A DNA stretch of 64,000 nt, taken from assembly GCF_005405585.1 (NCBI RefSeq), contig NZ_BJEQ01000004.1:124001-188000 (forward strand), given 5' to 3'. This document shows, one piece after another, positions 7,536 to 15,874 of the stretch; the first letter of the stretch is position 1; every line of letters starts with the position of its first letter. The notes beneath the pieces are model-generated. The model made no database searches, had not been told where the DNA came from, and saw only the letters and a list, made by a program, of their open reading frames with translations. This stretch comes from Agarivorans sp. Toyoura001. Its GTDB lineage: Bacteria; Pseudomonadota; Gammaproteobacteria; Enterobacterales; Celerinatantimonadaceae. A program made the position numbers and the translations under genes.

Positions 7536-9032
7536 TTAGTCTAAGCTCATTAACTGTTTTTCGTATTCTTCGTGTGTTTTTTGCACAGAGGCTTCAGCAC
7601 CACCAGTGGTTTTGCTCACGGCAACAATTGCAATGCTGGCTAAAATAAAGCCTGGAACAATTTCATAAATATCGAAAATGCCACCGCTAAGTTGCTTCCA
7701 AACCACCACTGTTACGCCACCTAATACTACACCGGCTAATGCGCCATTGCGGTTCATGTCTTTCCAGAACAGGCTTAACAATAAGGCGGGACCAAAGGCT
7801 GCACCAAACCCAGCCCAAGCGTAAGATACTAGGCCTAGCACTGAGCTTTCTGGGTTCATTGCTAACACCAGCGCTACAATGGATAACGCGACTACTGCAA
7901 CGCGGCCTACTTTAACAATCTCTTGTTGGCTGGCTTGCGGGCGAAATACCTGCTTGTAAAAATCTTCTGCTAGGGCAGATGATGACACTAACAGTTGTGA
8001 ATCGGCAGTACTCATAATGGCTGCTAGGATAGCGGCTAACAAAATACCGGCAATCACTGGGTGGAAGATAGCGTTTACCAACAACATGAAGATGGTTTCG
8101 CCATCTTTAATGCTGCCACCCAGTTGGGCATCTACGTAGGTAATGCCCACCAGGCCAATTAGCAGTGCGCCAGCCATTGATAAGGCTGTCCACGTTACAG
8201 CGATACGGCGAGCGGTACCAATGTCTTTATTGCTGCGAGTGGCTTTAAAACGCGCCAAAATATGCGGTTGGCCAAAGTAGCCCAAACCCCACGCCACTAA
8301 CGAGATAATAGCAATGGCAGATAAAGGCTCGCCTTTTACGTCTGTCCATAGATTAAGTAACTCTGGATTTTTTAGTTCTAGGGCTTGGCTTAAATCACCA
8401 AATGAACCTTCCATAGCGGCTATTGGCACTATCATTAGCGCTGCCGACATTAACAAGCCTTGCACTAAGTCTGTCCATGATACGGCTAAGAAACCACCAA
8501 AGAGGGTGTAAGACACCACACAAACAGTACCCACTATTACGGCGGTGGTGTAGTCCAAACCAAATACGGTTTCGAATAACTTGCCACCTGCTACTAAGCC
8601 CGAGCTAGTGTAGAACAAGAAGAACAGCAGGATGAAGAATGCTGAGATTGATTGCAGCAATTTTGATTTGTCTTCAAAACGGCGCGCAAAAAATTCAGGT
8701 ATGGTGAGCGCATTGTCTACCACAATAGAGTAGGTGCGCAGGCGTTTGGCGCAAATCAGCCAGTTTAACCATGTTCCTATTAACAGGCCGCCGGCTAACC
8801 AGAAGGCTTCAATGCCTGCGGCGTAGGCGTAACCCGGTAAACCTAGAAGTAACCAACCACTCATATCGGAGGCGCCAGCAGATAAGGCCGCTGGCCATGG
8901 GCCTAAAGAACGGCCACCCAAGAAGTAGTCTTCAGAGTTTGAGGTGCGTTTATAAGCGTAAATACCAATTGATAGCATAACGATGAGATAGGCTATAAAT
9001 GTGGCACTGATAGCGAAGCTATTTTCAATCAT
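7536..9032 (-). CDS. putP: Sodium/proline symporter PutP
   Basis: The 498-residue protein is of normal length for the solute:sodium symporter family, with 13 predicted membrane segments. It imports proline across the inner membrane with Na+. The family signature S-A-G-A-S-D-M-S-G-W is present. Asp56 and Ser58 correspond to the sodium-site Asp55 and Ser57 of E. coli PutP. The gene is the last of a minus-strand set, putA, putA C-terminal protein, putP, and is followed by a terminator. The short gap to the preceding gene (about 50 bp) suggests co-transcription. AAGGAACAAGGA precedes the ATG. Confidence 0.95.
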   Translation of the reverse strand: MIENSFAISATFIAYLIVMLSIGIYAYKRTSNSEDYFLGGRSLGPWPAALSAGASDMSGWLLLGLPGYAYAAGIEAFWLAGGLLIGTWLNWLICAKRLRTYSIVVDNALTIPEFFARRFEDKSKLLQSISAFFILLFFLFYTSSGLVAGGKLFETVFGLDYTTAVIVGTVCVVSYTLFGGFLAVSWTDLVQGLLMSAALMIVPIAAMEGSFGDLSQALELKNPELLNLWTDVKGEPLSAIAIISLVAWGLGYFGQPHILARFKATRSNKDIGTARRIAVTWTALSMAGALLIGLVGITYVDAQLGGSIKDGETIFMLLVNAIFHPVIAGILLAAILAAIMSTADSQLLVSSSALAEDFYKQVFRPQASQQEIVKVGRVAVVALSIVALVLAMNPESSVLGLVSYAWAGFGAAFGPALLLSLFWKDMNRNGALAGVVLGGVTVVVWKQLSGGIFDIYEIVPGFILASIAIVAVSKTTGGAEASVQKTHEEYEKQLMSLD

Positions 9033-9081
9033 TCCTTGTTCCTTTTATTGCTCAAATGAGCATTTGGGGCTTTATCGGTTA

Positions 9082-9792
9082 TTATTCGCCGCTGCCTAGC
9101 TCTAGCAGACTAGCGTTACCACCAACGGCGGTAATATTTATGGTGCGTGTACGCTCTGTGATAAAGCGTAAACACAACTTTGAATCGCTCAACTGGCTAA
9201 AGTTAAGAGAATCTGTTTCGTAAATCAGCTGAGCCAATTGCCCATCGCGCTCTGCCAATATTTGGTTAAAGCGCTGGCAAGTTGCAGGTGCAGCGGCTAA
9301 GGCTACGCCCGCTAACTGCGGCTGTTTAGCTAAAGGCTCGCAGGCTTCTGCAGCCACTTGAGTAGCTACTCTGTCTGGGCAGCCTGCTCGTAGTAACTCA
9401 CTAAGCAAGCTATCTAGCTCAATATGTGTGTTAGCTGCACTACAAATAACGGTATTGCCAGCGACCAAAGCGGCGCTAATTAAACCCACTAGTGCAGTGG
9501 TATTAGCGGCTTCGTCGGCAAATACTAAAAAGCTGCCACGGCCAACACAATACAACTGGTTGGTTTCACCAGTAGGCCCTTGCAACGTGTGGGTCTGCGC
9601 TATTGTTGCTAAGGCTTGTTGGCATTGAAAGCGGATCATAGCAACGCTTTCGGTAAACTTATTATCGCGCTGGTCTAACAATGTTGCCCAACGCTGAACA
9701 ATAGCGACCCGTTGCTCCACACTTTGTTGTTGCCAAGTTTCTAATACCGCTAGGCTTTGGTTCAACTGATTCATATGCATAGTCATAGTCAT
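9082..9792 (-). CDS. Separate PutA C-terminal (ALDH-superfamily-like) domain protein (236 aa)
   Basis: The sequence resembles the nucleotide-binding part of aldehyde dehydrogenases (A-L-V-G-L-I-S-A-A-L-V-A-G-N-T-V-I). It ends with N-I-T-A-V-G-G-N-A-S-L-L-E-L-G, the typical tail of long PutA proteins. It has no catalytic Cys or Glu motif. In long PutA enzymes this domain closes the substrate tunnel and supports dimerisation. Here it is a stand-alone gene starting one base after the putA stop (TAAC-ATG), so the two products probably assemble. GAGGTG precedes the ATG; in-frame ATGs follow at codons 3, 5 and 7. Annotation pipelines often call such proteins P5C dehydrogenase, which overstates what is visible. 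Confidence 0.8.
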   Translation of the reverse strand: MTMTMHMNQLNQSLAVLETWQQQSVEQRVAIVQRWATLLDQRDNKFTESVAMIRFQCQQALATIAQTHTLQGPTGETNQLYCVGRGSFLVFADEAANTTALVGLISAALVAGNTVICSAANTHIELDSLLSELLRAGCPDRVATQVAAEACEPLAKQPQLAGVALAAAPATCQRFNQILAERDGQLAQLIYETDSLNFSQLSDSKLCLRFITERTRTINITAVGGNASLLELGSGE

Positions 9793-9793
9793 G

Positions 9794-12700
9794 TTATTGC
9801 ACCTCGCCGTTACTCGATGGAGTGACTCGCGCTTTTACAAAGCGATATAAGTAGTGTGGTCCACCGGCTTTAGGGCCAGTGCCAGATAAGCCTTGGCCAC
9901 CAAAGGGTTGTACCCCCACCACTGCGCCTACTTGGTCTCGGTTGATGTAACAATTACCCACACGTGCGCGTTGTTCTATGTGCTGATAGGTGCTTTCATT
10001 ACGACTATGCACCCCCAATGTTAAACCAAAACCACTTTGGTTTATTTGATCAATTACCCTATCAAGTTGATTTGCTTGATATTTAATCACATGCAAAATA
10101 GGGCCGAAGTGCTCTTGGTTGAGCTGGTTAATATTTTCGATTTCAAATGCACAGGGGGCAACAAAGGTGCCTTGCTCACATTGCTTGGGTAGTTCGAGCT
10201 GGTAAATAAGCTGGGCATTTTTCTTTAGCCACGCAACATGGGTAAGTAATTTTTTTTGCGCGAGGGCATCGATGACTGGGCCAACATCGGTACTTAAGCG
10301 CTCGGGGCAAGCTACGCTAAGTTCTGCCATCGCTCCTTGAATCAATGTAATAATTCGGTCTGCAATATCTTGCTGCACATACAATACTCGCAGCGCAGAG
10401 CAGCGTTGGCCAGCAGACGCAAACGCGCTGCGAATAACATCACGTACTACTTGTTCGGGTAGGGCGGTGCTGTCGACTAACATGGCATTTTGTCCGCCTG
10501 TTTCAGCAATAAATGGTACTGGCATCGCTTCTCGCTTAGCCAGTTGGCGGTTAATTGTTTGCGCCGTGGGAGTTGAACCGGTGAAAGCTACGCCAGCAAT
10601 GCGTGGGTCACCGCTTAAGCTCTCGCCTAGTTCTGCACCACTGCCAATCACTAAACCAATGACCGAAGCCGGAATGCCCGTGTCTAACAAAAACTCAATA
10701 CATCGCGTTGCGATTAACGAGGTTTGCTCGGCGGGTTTGGCAACAACAGTATTGCCCGAGACAAGCGCTGCCGAGATTTGGCCAATAAAGATAGCCAATG
10801 GGAAGTTCCATGGGCTGATGCAGACAAATACGCCTCGACCCTGATACGCCACATGTTGAGTGTGACCATTAAAGCCTGTTTGCTCGCAGGCTTGGCTGAA
10901 ATTGGCGACTGCTTGTTGTGGGTAGTAACGTAAAAAGTCTACCGCCTCGCGAATTTCGTCGATGCTGTCTAATACGGTTTTGCCTGCTTCGCGATGACAT
11001 AAGGCCACTAGTTCAGCCATGTTTTGCTCTAGCTTGTCAGCCAAGCAAAGCAGAAAAGCAGCACGCTGTTTAACCGGTGTATCTCGCCAGCTAGCAAACG
11101 CTTGTTGGCCGGCACTAATGGCTTGTTCTGCTTGTTCATTGCTCGCCCACATTATACTGCCAACATGTTGCTGGCGATGGCAAGGTGCTGTAATTTGTTT
11201 GGCTTCGCCAGGCTGCTTTTCGCCATTAATTATCGATTGCGCCTGCCATGTATAGTCACCTAAAAAGGCGCTTACTTGGCGCTCAAAGGGTTGCCATTCA
11301 CTTTCAATATCGGTGGCTACACCGCTCGAGTTTTGGCGTTGATCGCCAAACAACTGTGGAGGCTTAACAATTCTAGGGTTATGCAAACAGCTACGTGAGC
11401 GCAATAAAGTCACTGGGTGAACGGTTAGATCCGCTACTGGGCATCGCGCATCGACTAAACGGTGTACAAAGGAACTGTTCGCGCCATTTTCCAATAAACG
11501 CCTCACTAAATATGGCAGCAGATCTTTATGGCTACCCACGGGGGCGTAGATACGTACATCGCTAGCCAGTAAGCTTTTAGCATGGTTGTACAAGGCATCT
11601 CCCATACCGTGCAAACGTTGAAATTCAAACTCTTTATGGCTAGCCATTGCTGATATGGCGGCAATGGTTTGTGCGTTATGGCTAGCAAACTGCGGAAAAA
11701 TTAAGCCGCGTAAGTGCTCGCTAAGCAGCAAGCGAGAGCAGGCTAAATAGCTAACGTCGGTGGCTTCTTTGCGGGTATACACGGGGTAGCCATGATGACC
11801 ATGTTGCTGAGCAAGCTTTAGTTCGGTATCCCAATAAGCGCCTTTAACCAAGCGCATCGGAATAACATCGCCCTGTTTTTTAGCCAAACCTGCAAGCCAC
11901 GCTATTACTGGCAATGCTCGTTTAGAATAGGCTTGCACGACCAGCCCAAATTTACCCCAGCCGCGCATGGCGGGATCTTGATACAGCTTGGCAAAAAGCT
12001 TGAGTGATATTTCTAAGCGGTCGGCTTCTTCAGCGTCGATGGTGATAGCCACTTCTTGTTCACGAGCATGCACAAGCAGGGCTAACACGCTGCTAAACAT
12101 TTCGTTCATTACCCGGGTTTGATTGGCGGCTTCGTAACGCGGGTGCAATGCCGATAATTTAATCGATACAGAAGGGGCTGGAGCCGAATGCGTATTAGCT
12201 TGTTGGCTTTGGGCTACTTGGCTAATGGCTTGGTAATAATCGTTAGCGTATTTGCTGGCATCTTCTGCGGTAAGTGCAGATTCTCCCAACATATCAAAAG
12301 AGTAGCTAAAGCCTTGGCTGCTTGGCTCGTCACCATTTTTTAGCGCTTCTTGAATGTTCCTGCCCAGCACAAATTGGTGGCCCATAATTTTCATGGCTTG
12401 GTGCATGGCTTGGCGAATGACTGGCTCAGAGAACTTGTTCACTAATCGGTTGAGTATGCTACTGGGTTGGCCGTTAGCGGGTTCATCTAAACTGACTACT
12501 TTGCCAGTGAGCATTAAGCCCCAGGTAGAGGCATTTACAAATAATGAGTCTGAATTCTTAAGGTGAGACTTCCAATCGGCCACGCTCATTTTATCGCGAA
12601 TTAGCGCGTCGGCAGTGGCTGCATCGGGTACTCGCATGAGCGCTTCGGCTAAACACATTAACAATATGCCTTCGCGGGTATCTAGGCTGTACTCCAGCAA

Positions 12701-12946
12701 CAAGGCGTCAATCATTTGCACCGCTTTTTTATCGGCGCGTACTCGCTCGATTAATTGAGTGGCTAGCACGGTGCTGGTGCTTAATTCGGTTTCGCTGGGT
12801 TGGGCGATAGGCAGTAATTGCCTTAACCAAGTGGATTCATCTACCGAATACAAAGGAGAAATATGCTGCCACAGCTGATCTACGGGTTGGTCGATAAATG
12901 AAGCGTGTAGCATTTTTTGAGCATCTAGGTGCGTTGAATTCAGCAT
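9794..12946 (-). CDS. putA: Bifunctional proline dehydrogenase / P5C dehydrogenase PutA, without DNA-binding domain
   Basis: It oxidises proline to P5C (FAD, first half) and P5C to glutamate (NAD, second half). The proline dehydrogenase barrel shows S-I-K-L-S-A-L-H-P-R-Y-E, R-L-V-K-G-A-Y-W (about 360) and a final R-x-L-x-E-N-G-A-N. The aldehyde dehydrogenase half shows the catalytic Glu in A-E-T-G-G-Q-N (about 815) and Cys in G-Q-R-C-S-A-L-R (about 850). At 1050 residues it is shorter than E. coli PutA (1320) because the ribbon-helix-helix repressor domain is absent and the C-terminal domain is a separate gene. I start at the ATG at 12946, which has GAGG nine bases upstream. A longer frame from 12967 would need a TTG start. 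Confidence 0.95.
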   Translation of the reverse strand: MLNSTHLDAQKMLHASFIDQPVDQLWQHISPLYSVDESTWLRQLLPIAQPSETELSTSTVLATQLIERVRADKKAVQMIDALLLEYSLDTREGILLMCLAEALMRVPDAATADALIRDKMSVADWKSHLKNSDSLFVNASTWGLMLTGKVVSLDEPANGQPSSILNRLVNKFSEPVIRQAMHQAMKIMGHQFVLGRNIQEALKNGDEPSSQGFSYSFDMLGESALTAEDASKYANDYYQAISQVAQSQQANTHSAPAPSVSIKLSALHPRYEAANQTRVMNEMFSSVLALLVHAREQEVAITIDAEEADRLEISLKLFAKLYQDPAMRGWGKFGLVVQAYSKRALPVIAWLAGLAKKQGDVIPMRLVKGAYWDTELKLAQQHGHHGYPVYTRKEATDVSYLACSRLLLSEHLRGLIFPQFASHNAQTIAAISAMASHKEFEFQRLHGMGDALYNHAKSLLASDVRIYAPVGSHKDLLPYLVRRLLENGANSSFVHRLVDARCPVADLTVHPVTLLRSRSCLHNPRIVKPPQLFGDQRQNSSGVATDIESEWQPFERQVSAFLGDYTWQAQSIINGEKQPGEAKQITAPCHRQQHVGSIMWASNEQAEQAISAGQQAFASWRDTPVKQRAAFLLCLADKLEQNMAELVALCHREAGKTVLDSIDEIREAVDFLRYYPQQAVANFSQACEQTGFNGHTQHVAYQGRGVFVCISPWNFPLAIFIGQISAALVSGNTVVAKPAEQTSLIATRCIEFLLDTGIPASVIGLVIGSGAELGESLSGDPRIAGVAFTGSTPTAQTINRQLAKREAMPVPFIAETGGQNAMLVDSTALPEQVVRDVIRSAFASAGQRCSALRVLYVQQDIADRIITLIQGAMAELSVACPERLSTDVGPVIDALAQKKLLTHVAWLKKNAQLIYQLELPKQCEQGTFVAPCAFEIENINQLNQEHFGPILHVIKYQANQLDRVIDQINQSGFGLTLGVHSRNESTYQHIEQRARVGNCYINRDQVGAVVGVQPFGGQGLSGTGPKAGGPHYLYRFVKARVTPSSNGEVQ

Positions 12947-13015
12947 GCTATGTCCTCGTATTGCCAACCTCTGCGAGGGGACAAAGGATGTTACGGCTTT
13001 GTTATTGAGCGACTG

Positions 13016-13021
13016 ATTGTA
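13016..13021 (-). promoter_or_regulatory. Candidate putA -10 element
   Basis: TACAAT on the minus strand, about 70 bp before the putA ATG. The position where a -35 box should be (about 13039-13044) matches the consensus poorly, as in activator-dependent promoters. Confidence 0.4.
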
Positions 13022-13046
13022 GAGTGCTTTTTGCCTTGGGTATTTC

Positions 13047-13078
13047 GAAAAACTCCGAGATTTTTTAGAAAAACTCCG
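13047..13078 (-). promoter_or_regulatory. 21-bp-phased direct repeat upstream of putA, candidate AraC-type activator site
   Basis: GAAAAACTCCG occurs twice on the plus strand, at 13047-13057 and 13068-13078, exactly 21 bp apart, about two helical turns. AraC-family activators bind such direct half-sites next to the -35 region. The site is 26 bp above the candidate -10 of putA and about 110 bp from the 3' end of the AraC-family gene that lies next to it. Confidence 0.6.
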
Positions 13079-13189
13079 CTGATTAACAAACGTTGAACTG
13101 AAGTGTTAACAAATCCAAAGACTATTGCTGGCAGCTTTTAGCATTAAGTGTAGTAACGGCAAGCAATGATTAAAAACTCTATGAGCTAA

Positions 13190-13972
13190 TTAATGATGTT
13201 GGCGACGATAGCGCGCGGGAGATTGACCGAAAAAAGTGCCAAATGCACTGGTAAAGCTGCTTTGACTGGCAAAGCCGCAACTATCGGAAATTTGCTGCAG
13301 GCTTAGGGTAATATCGGCCAATAGCTGTTTGGCCAATTCGAAGCGTTTACGCAATACATATTGGTGAGGAGTAATACCATTTTGTTGGCGGAACCGCTGG
13401 TAGAATTGGCTTTCTGCCAAGTAAACGCAGCCCGCGAGCTGAGCTACGCTAATTTTTTGATGTAAATGCTGTTGAATGTAACGGTCAACAATATCCATTT
13501 GTAAACGGGCGCCACGCTGCTGATGGTTATTCGCTAGGCTTAGTTGATTTTGCAGTACGCAGACTAAAGTATTGGCGCAAGCCTCGCCGAGTAACAAGTC
13601 TTGTGGTTGGCTAACAATTTCATGGCACAGGGCAGCAATCAGTACTTGAGATTGATTGGATAGCTGAAAATAGGCTTTGCGTTCAAATAGCTGGCAAACT
13701 TTATCTTGATAGTTTTGCTGTGGGTTTGCGTGCTGTTGATGTGACGGCAGATTTACCACTAATATCTGATTGCGACCTAAGCCGGTAAAGGCGTGGTCTG
13801 TTGCTACCGGCACTAAGCAGCCTTGCCCAGGGCCCACTAAATTACCTTGGCCCTGAATGTCGAATTCAGTCTGTCCTTGCAGCCCAATCACTACTTGGTA
13901 GTAGCTGTGGCTGTGATGGTGTGACTGGCTGGGGAGGGCCAGCACTTGCGCTAAGCTAGATGATTCATTCAT
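13190..13972 (-). CDS. AraC-family transcriptional regulator, probable activator of proline utilisation
   Basis: The 260-residue protein has an N-terminal cupin-like sensor region (H-H-H-S-H-S-Y-Y-Q-V-V-I-G-L-Q-G, about residues 18-105). A C-terminal double helix-turn-helix of the AraC/XylS type follows (about 155-258), with the usual S-Q-F-Y-Q-R-F-R and G-F-A-S-Q-S-S-F-T-S-A-F segments. It lies directly upstream of putA on the same strand. PutA here lacks its own DNA-binding domain, so another protein must regulate the operon. Pseudomonas uses the AraC-type PruR for this job, and the same role here is inference from context. The gene ends about 240 bp before putA, and that gap holds a well-phased direct repeat. 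Confidence 0.8.
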   Translation of the reverse strand: MNESSSLAQVLALPSQSHHHSHSYYQVVIGLQGQTEFDIQGQGNLVGPGQGCLVPVATDHAFTGLGRNQILVVNLPSHQQHANPQQNYQDKVCQLFERKAYFQLSNQSQVLIAALCHEIVSQPQDLLLGEACANTLVCVLQNQLSLANNHQQRGARLQMDIVDRYIQQHLHQKISVAQLAGCVYLAESQFYQRFRQQNGITPHQYVLRKRFELAKQLLADITLSLQQISDSCGFASQSSFTSAFGTFFGQSPARYRRQHH

Positions 13973-14006
13973 ATCTGTCTGTTTAACAAAGTGATATTAG
14001 TTATAA

Positions 14007-14022
14007 ATGACTACTTAGTCAT
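14007..14022. promoter_or_regulatory. Palindrome between the AraC-type gene and the secretion operon, possible operator
   Basis: ATGACTAC/TTAGTCAT is a dyad with 7-bp arms and a 2-bp centre, 35 bp upstream of the AraC-type gene and about 200 bp upstream of the type I secretion operon. No binding protein can be named from the sequence. Confidence 0.3.
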
Positions 14023-14220
14023 TCAAGATGAAGTCTTGAGCTGTTTACTGACTAAAAGATAGTGAATTAGTTTGTTTGGTGTGTCAATTATGTTAATGAA
14101 TATGTGGGGGGGATTTCTCGAGCACTCAAATAAACGCCAACTGAAAAAGAAAAAAGCAGATTATTTGCTAGGCTTATCAATAACTCATCGCAGTGTTTAT
14201 TGAGAAAGGAAGCCAGCTAA

Positions 14221-15873
14221 ATGAGGTATGCGTTAAGCCTATTGTTTCGAAATCGGTCAGCAATCGATGTATTGCTCTCTTCTACATTTATAAACTTACT
14301 CTCGCTCGCTTTGCCTTTTGCCATGTTGCAGATTTACGACCGCATATTACCTAACCAAGGCTACGGCACGGCTACGGTTCTTATGCTCGGTGTGGCGGTG
14401 GCTATTTTGCTAGAGCTAGTGTTGCGATATATACGTAGCTGGTTATTGGCTTCTGCAGCCGCTAATTTTGAGTTGCATACCACTATTGATGCGGTGAAAG
14501 CTCTACTCGCTAGCAGTTTTGAACCTATCGCGAAACTTGGCAGGGGCGGGGTATTTAATGGCTTAAGTTCAATAGCAGGTATGCGAGACCTATATTCTGG
14601 TCAAGCGGCCTTAGCCCTGATTGATTTCCCATTTGTTGTTATTTTCTTAGCTTTAGTGGCTTACATTGGTGGGCCCTTAGTTTTTATTCCGATTGCCGTA
14701 TGGGGATTAATTAGCTTACTTGTATTGCTGCTTGGCAAGCAGCTAGCCCAAGCCACTAAAGATTTAGCGCTTAGCGAGGCTGAACGATCACGATTATTGA
14801 TTAACGTATTGTCTGGGCTAACCTCCACTAAAGCCTTAGCTCTAGAAAGTGGCATTGCCGCAAATTACCGAAAAATTAACTATAAGCGTTTGCAACAACA
14901 ACAGCGGGTTGATTGGTTATCAGCCAAGCTGCAAGAGTTTATTCAAGGTGCTTCTCAGGGAACTACCTTAGTATTGGTATTGTTGGGGTGTCTAATGGTG
15001 TTAGATGGACAGTTAACCACTGGTGGCTTGGCGGCTTGTTCTATCTTAGCGGGTCGAGCGGTTGCTCCTTTAAGCGCCATTATTAGCCTCCGCTCTCGAA
15101 TGGTTACCGCCAAGTCTGCGATGCAACAAGTAAAGCAGTTGACAAGTTTAGAGGGAGAGCGCTTTAGCGCCGAACATTGCTATCAGCAAAAGTTACCAGC
15201 AGGGCCCATTGAATACAGCCATCTAAGTGTTAAAACTTCGGTGGCCTGTATTGAAAACGCGAGTTTTAGCCTACCCGCTGGCAGCATGGTGGTAGTGCAA
15301 TCTAATCCTCTTAGCCATGCCAGTTTGGTATTAAGTACGCTGGCTGGCTTTCATCAGTTGCAACAAGGCAGCATTAATATTGCTGGTGTTGAACTTGGCC
15401 TGCATGACGCAAATGAGTATCGCCAATCCGTGGTGTATTTAGCGCCGTGGCCTACCTTGTTTGCTGGCAGTTTGATGGAAAACATGACCTTGTTTCGGCC
15501 TGAATTAGAAGCCAATGCCATGGTGTTAGCAGAAGAGTTGGGTTTGAGTGCTGCCATTTCCTTGTTACCAGCCGGTTATCAAACCCGCGTTGGAGACAGT
15601 GGTAACCAAATGCTTAACAAGGGAGCGATTAAGCTTATCGCTCTGGTACGCGCGTTAGCGCAGCAACCTTCGATATTGCTGCTAGACGAGCCTATGTTGT
15701 CTCTAGATGCTGATGCTCAGCAGCGTTTACTGGCCTTGCTAAGCAAGCAAGGCGATGACATGACGGTGATGATCGCTTCGCATTTTGAAGAAGTAAAAGC
15801 CCATTGCGACATACAACTGCAAATTGCAGAAGATGGCTTAGTCAAGCTGTTAAAACAACAGAGGGGGGCTTAA
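14221..15873 (+). CDS. Type I secretion ABC subunit with degenerate nucleotide-binding site (550 aa)
   Basis: The layout is that of an ABC exporter half: membrane segments in about residues 18-280, then an ATPase domain (about 325-545). The start of the membrane part has the T1SS-type sequence F-A-M-L-Q-I-Y-D-R-I-L-P-N. The ATPase is damaged in conserved places. The Walker A position reads S-N-P-L-S-H-A-S, with no Gly or Lys. The signature reads L-N-K-G-A instead of LSGGQ, and the Q-loop Gln is missing. Walker B (I-L-L-L-D-E-P) and the switch His are kept. It starts the four-gene operon (AAAGGAAG before the ATG). One base separates it from the second ABC gene, so the two probably form a heterodimer. 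Confidence 0.85.
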   Translation: MRYALSLLFRNRSAIDVLLSSTFINLLSLALPFAMLQIYDRILPNQGYGTATVLMLGVAVAILLELVLRYIRSWLLASAAANFELHTTIDAVKALLASSFEPIAKLGRGGVFNGLSSIAGMRDLYSGQAALALIDFPFVVIFLALVAYIGGPLVFIPIAVWGLISLLVLLLGKQLAQATKDLALSEAERSRLLINVLSGLTSTKALALESGIAANYRKINYKRLQQQQRVDWLSAKLQEFIQGASQGTTLVLVLLGCLMVLDGQLTTGGLAACSILAGRAVAPLSAIISLRSRMVTAKSAMQQVKQLTSLEGERFSAEHCYQQKLPAGPIEYSHLSVKTSVACIENASFSLPAGSMVVVQSNPLSHASLVLSTLAGFHQLQQGSINIAGVELGLHDANEYRQSVVYLAPWPTLFAGSLMENMTLFRPELEANAMVLAEELGLSAAISLLPAGYQTRVGDSGNQMLNKGAIKLIALVRALAQQPSILLLDEPMLSLDADAQQRLLALLSKQGDDMTVMIASHFEEVKAHCDIQLQIAEDGLVKLLKQQRGA

Positions 15874-15874
15874 C

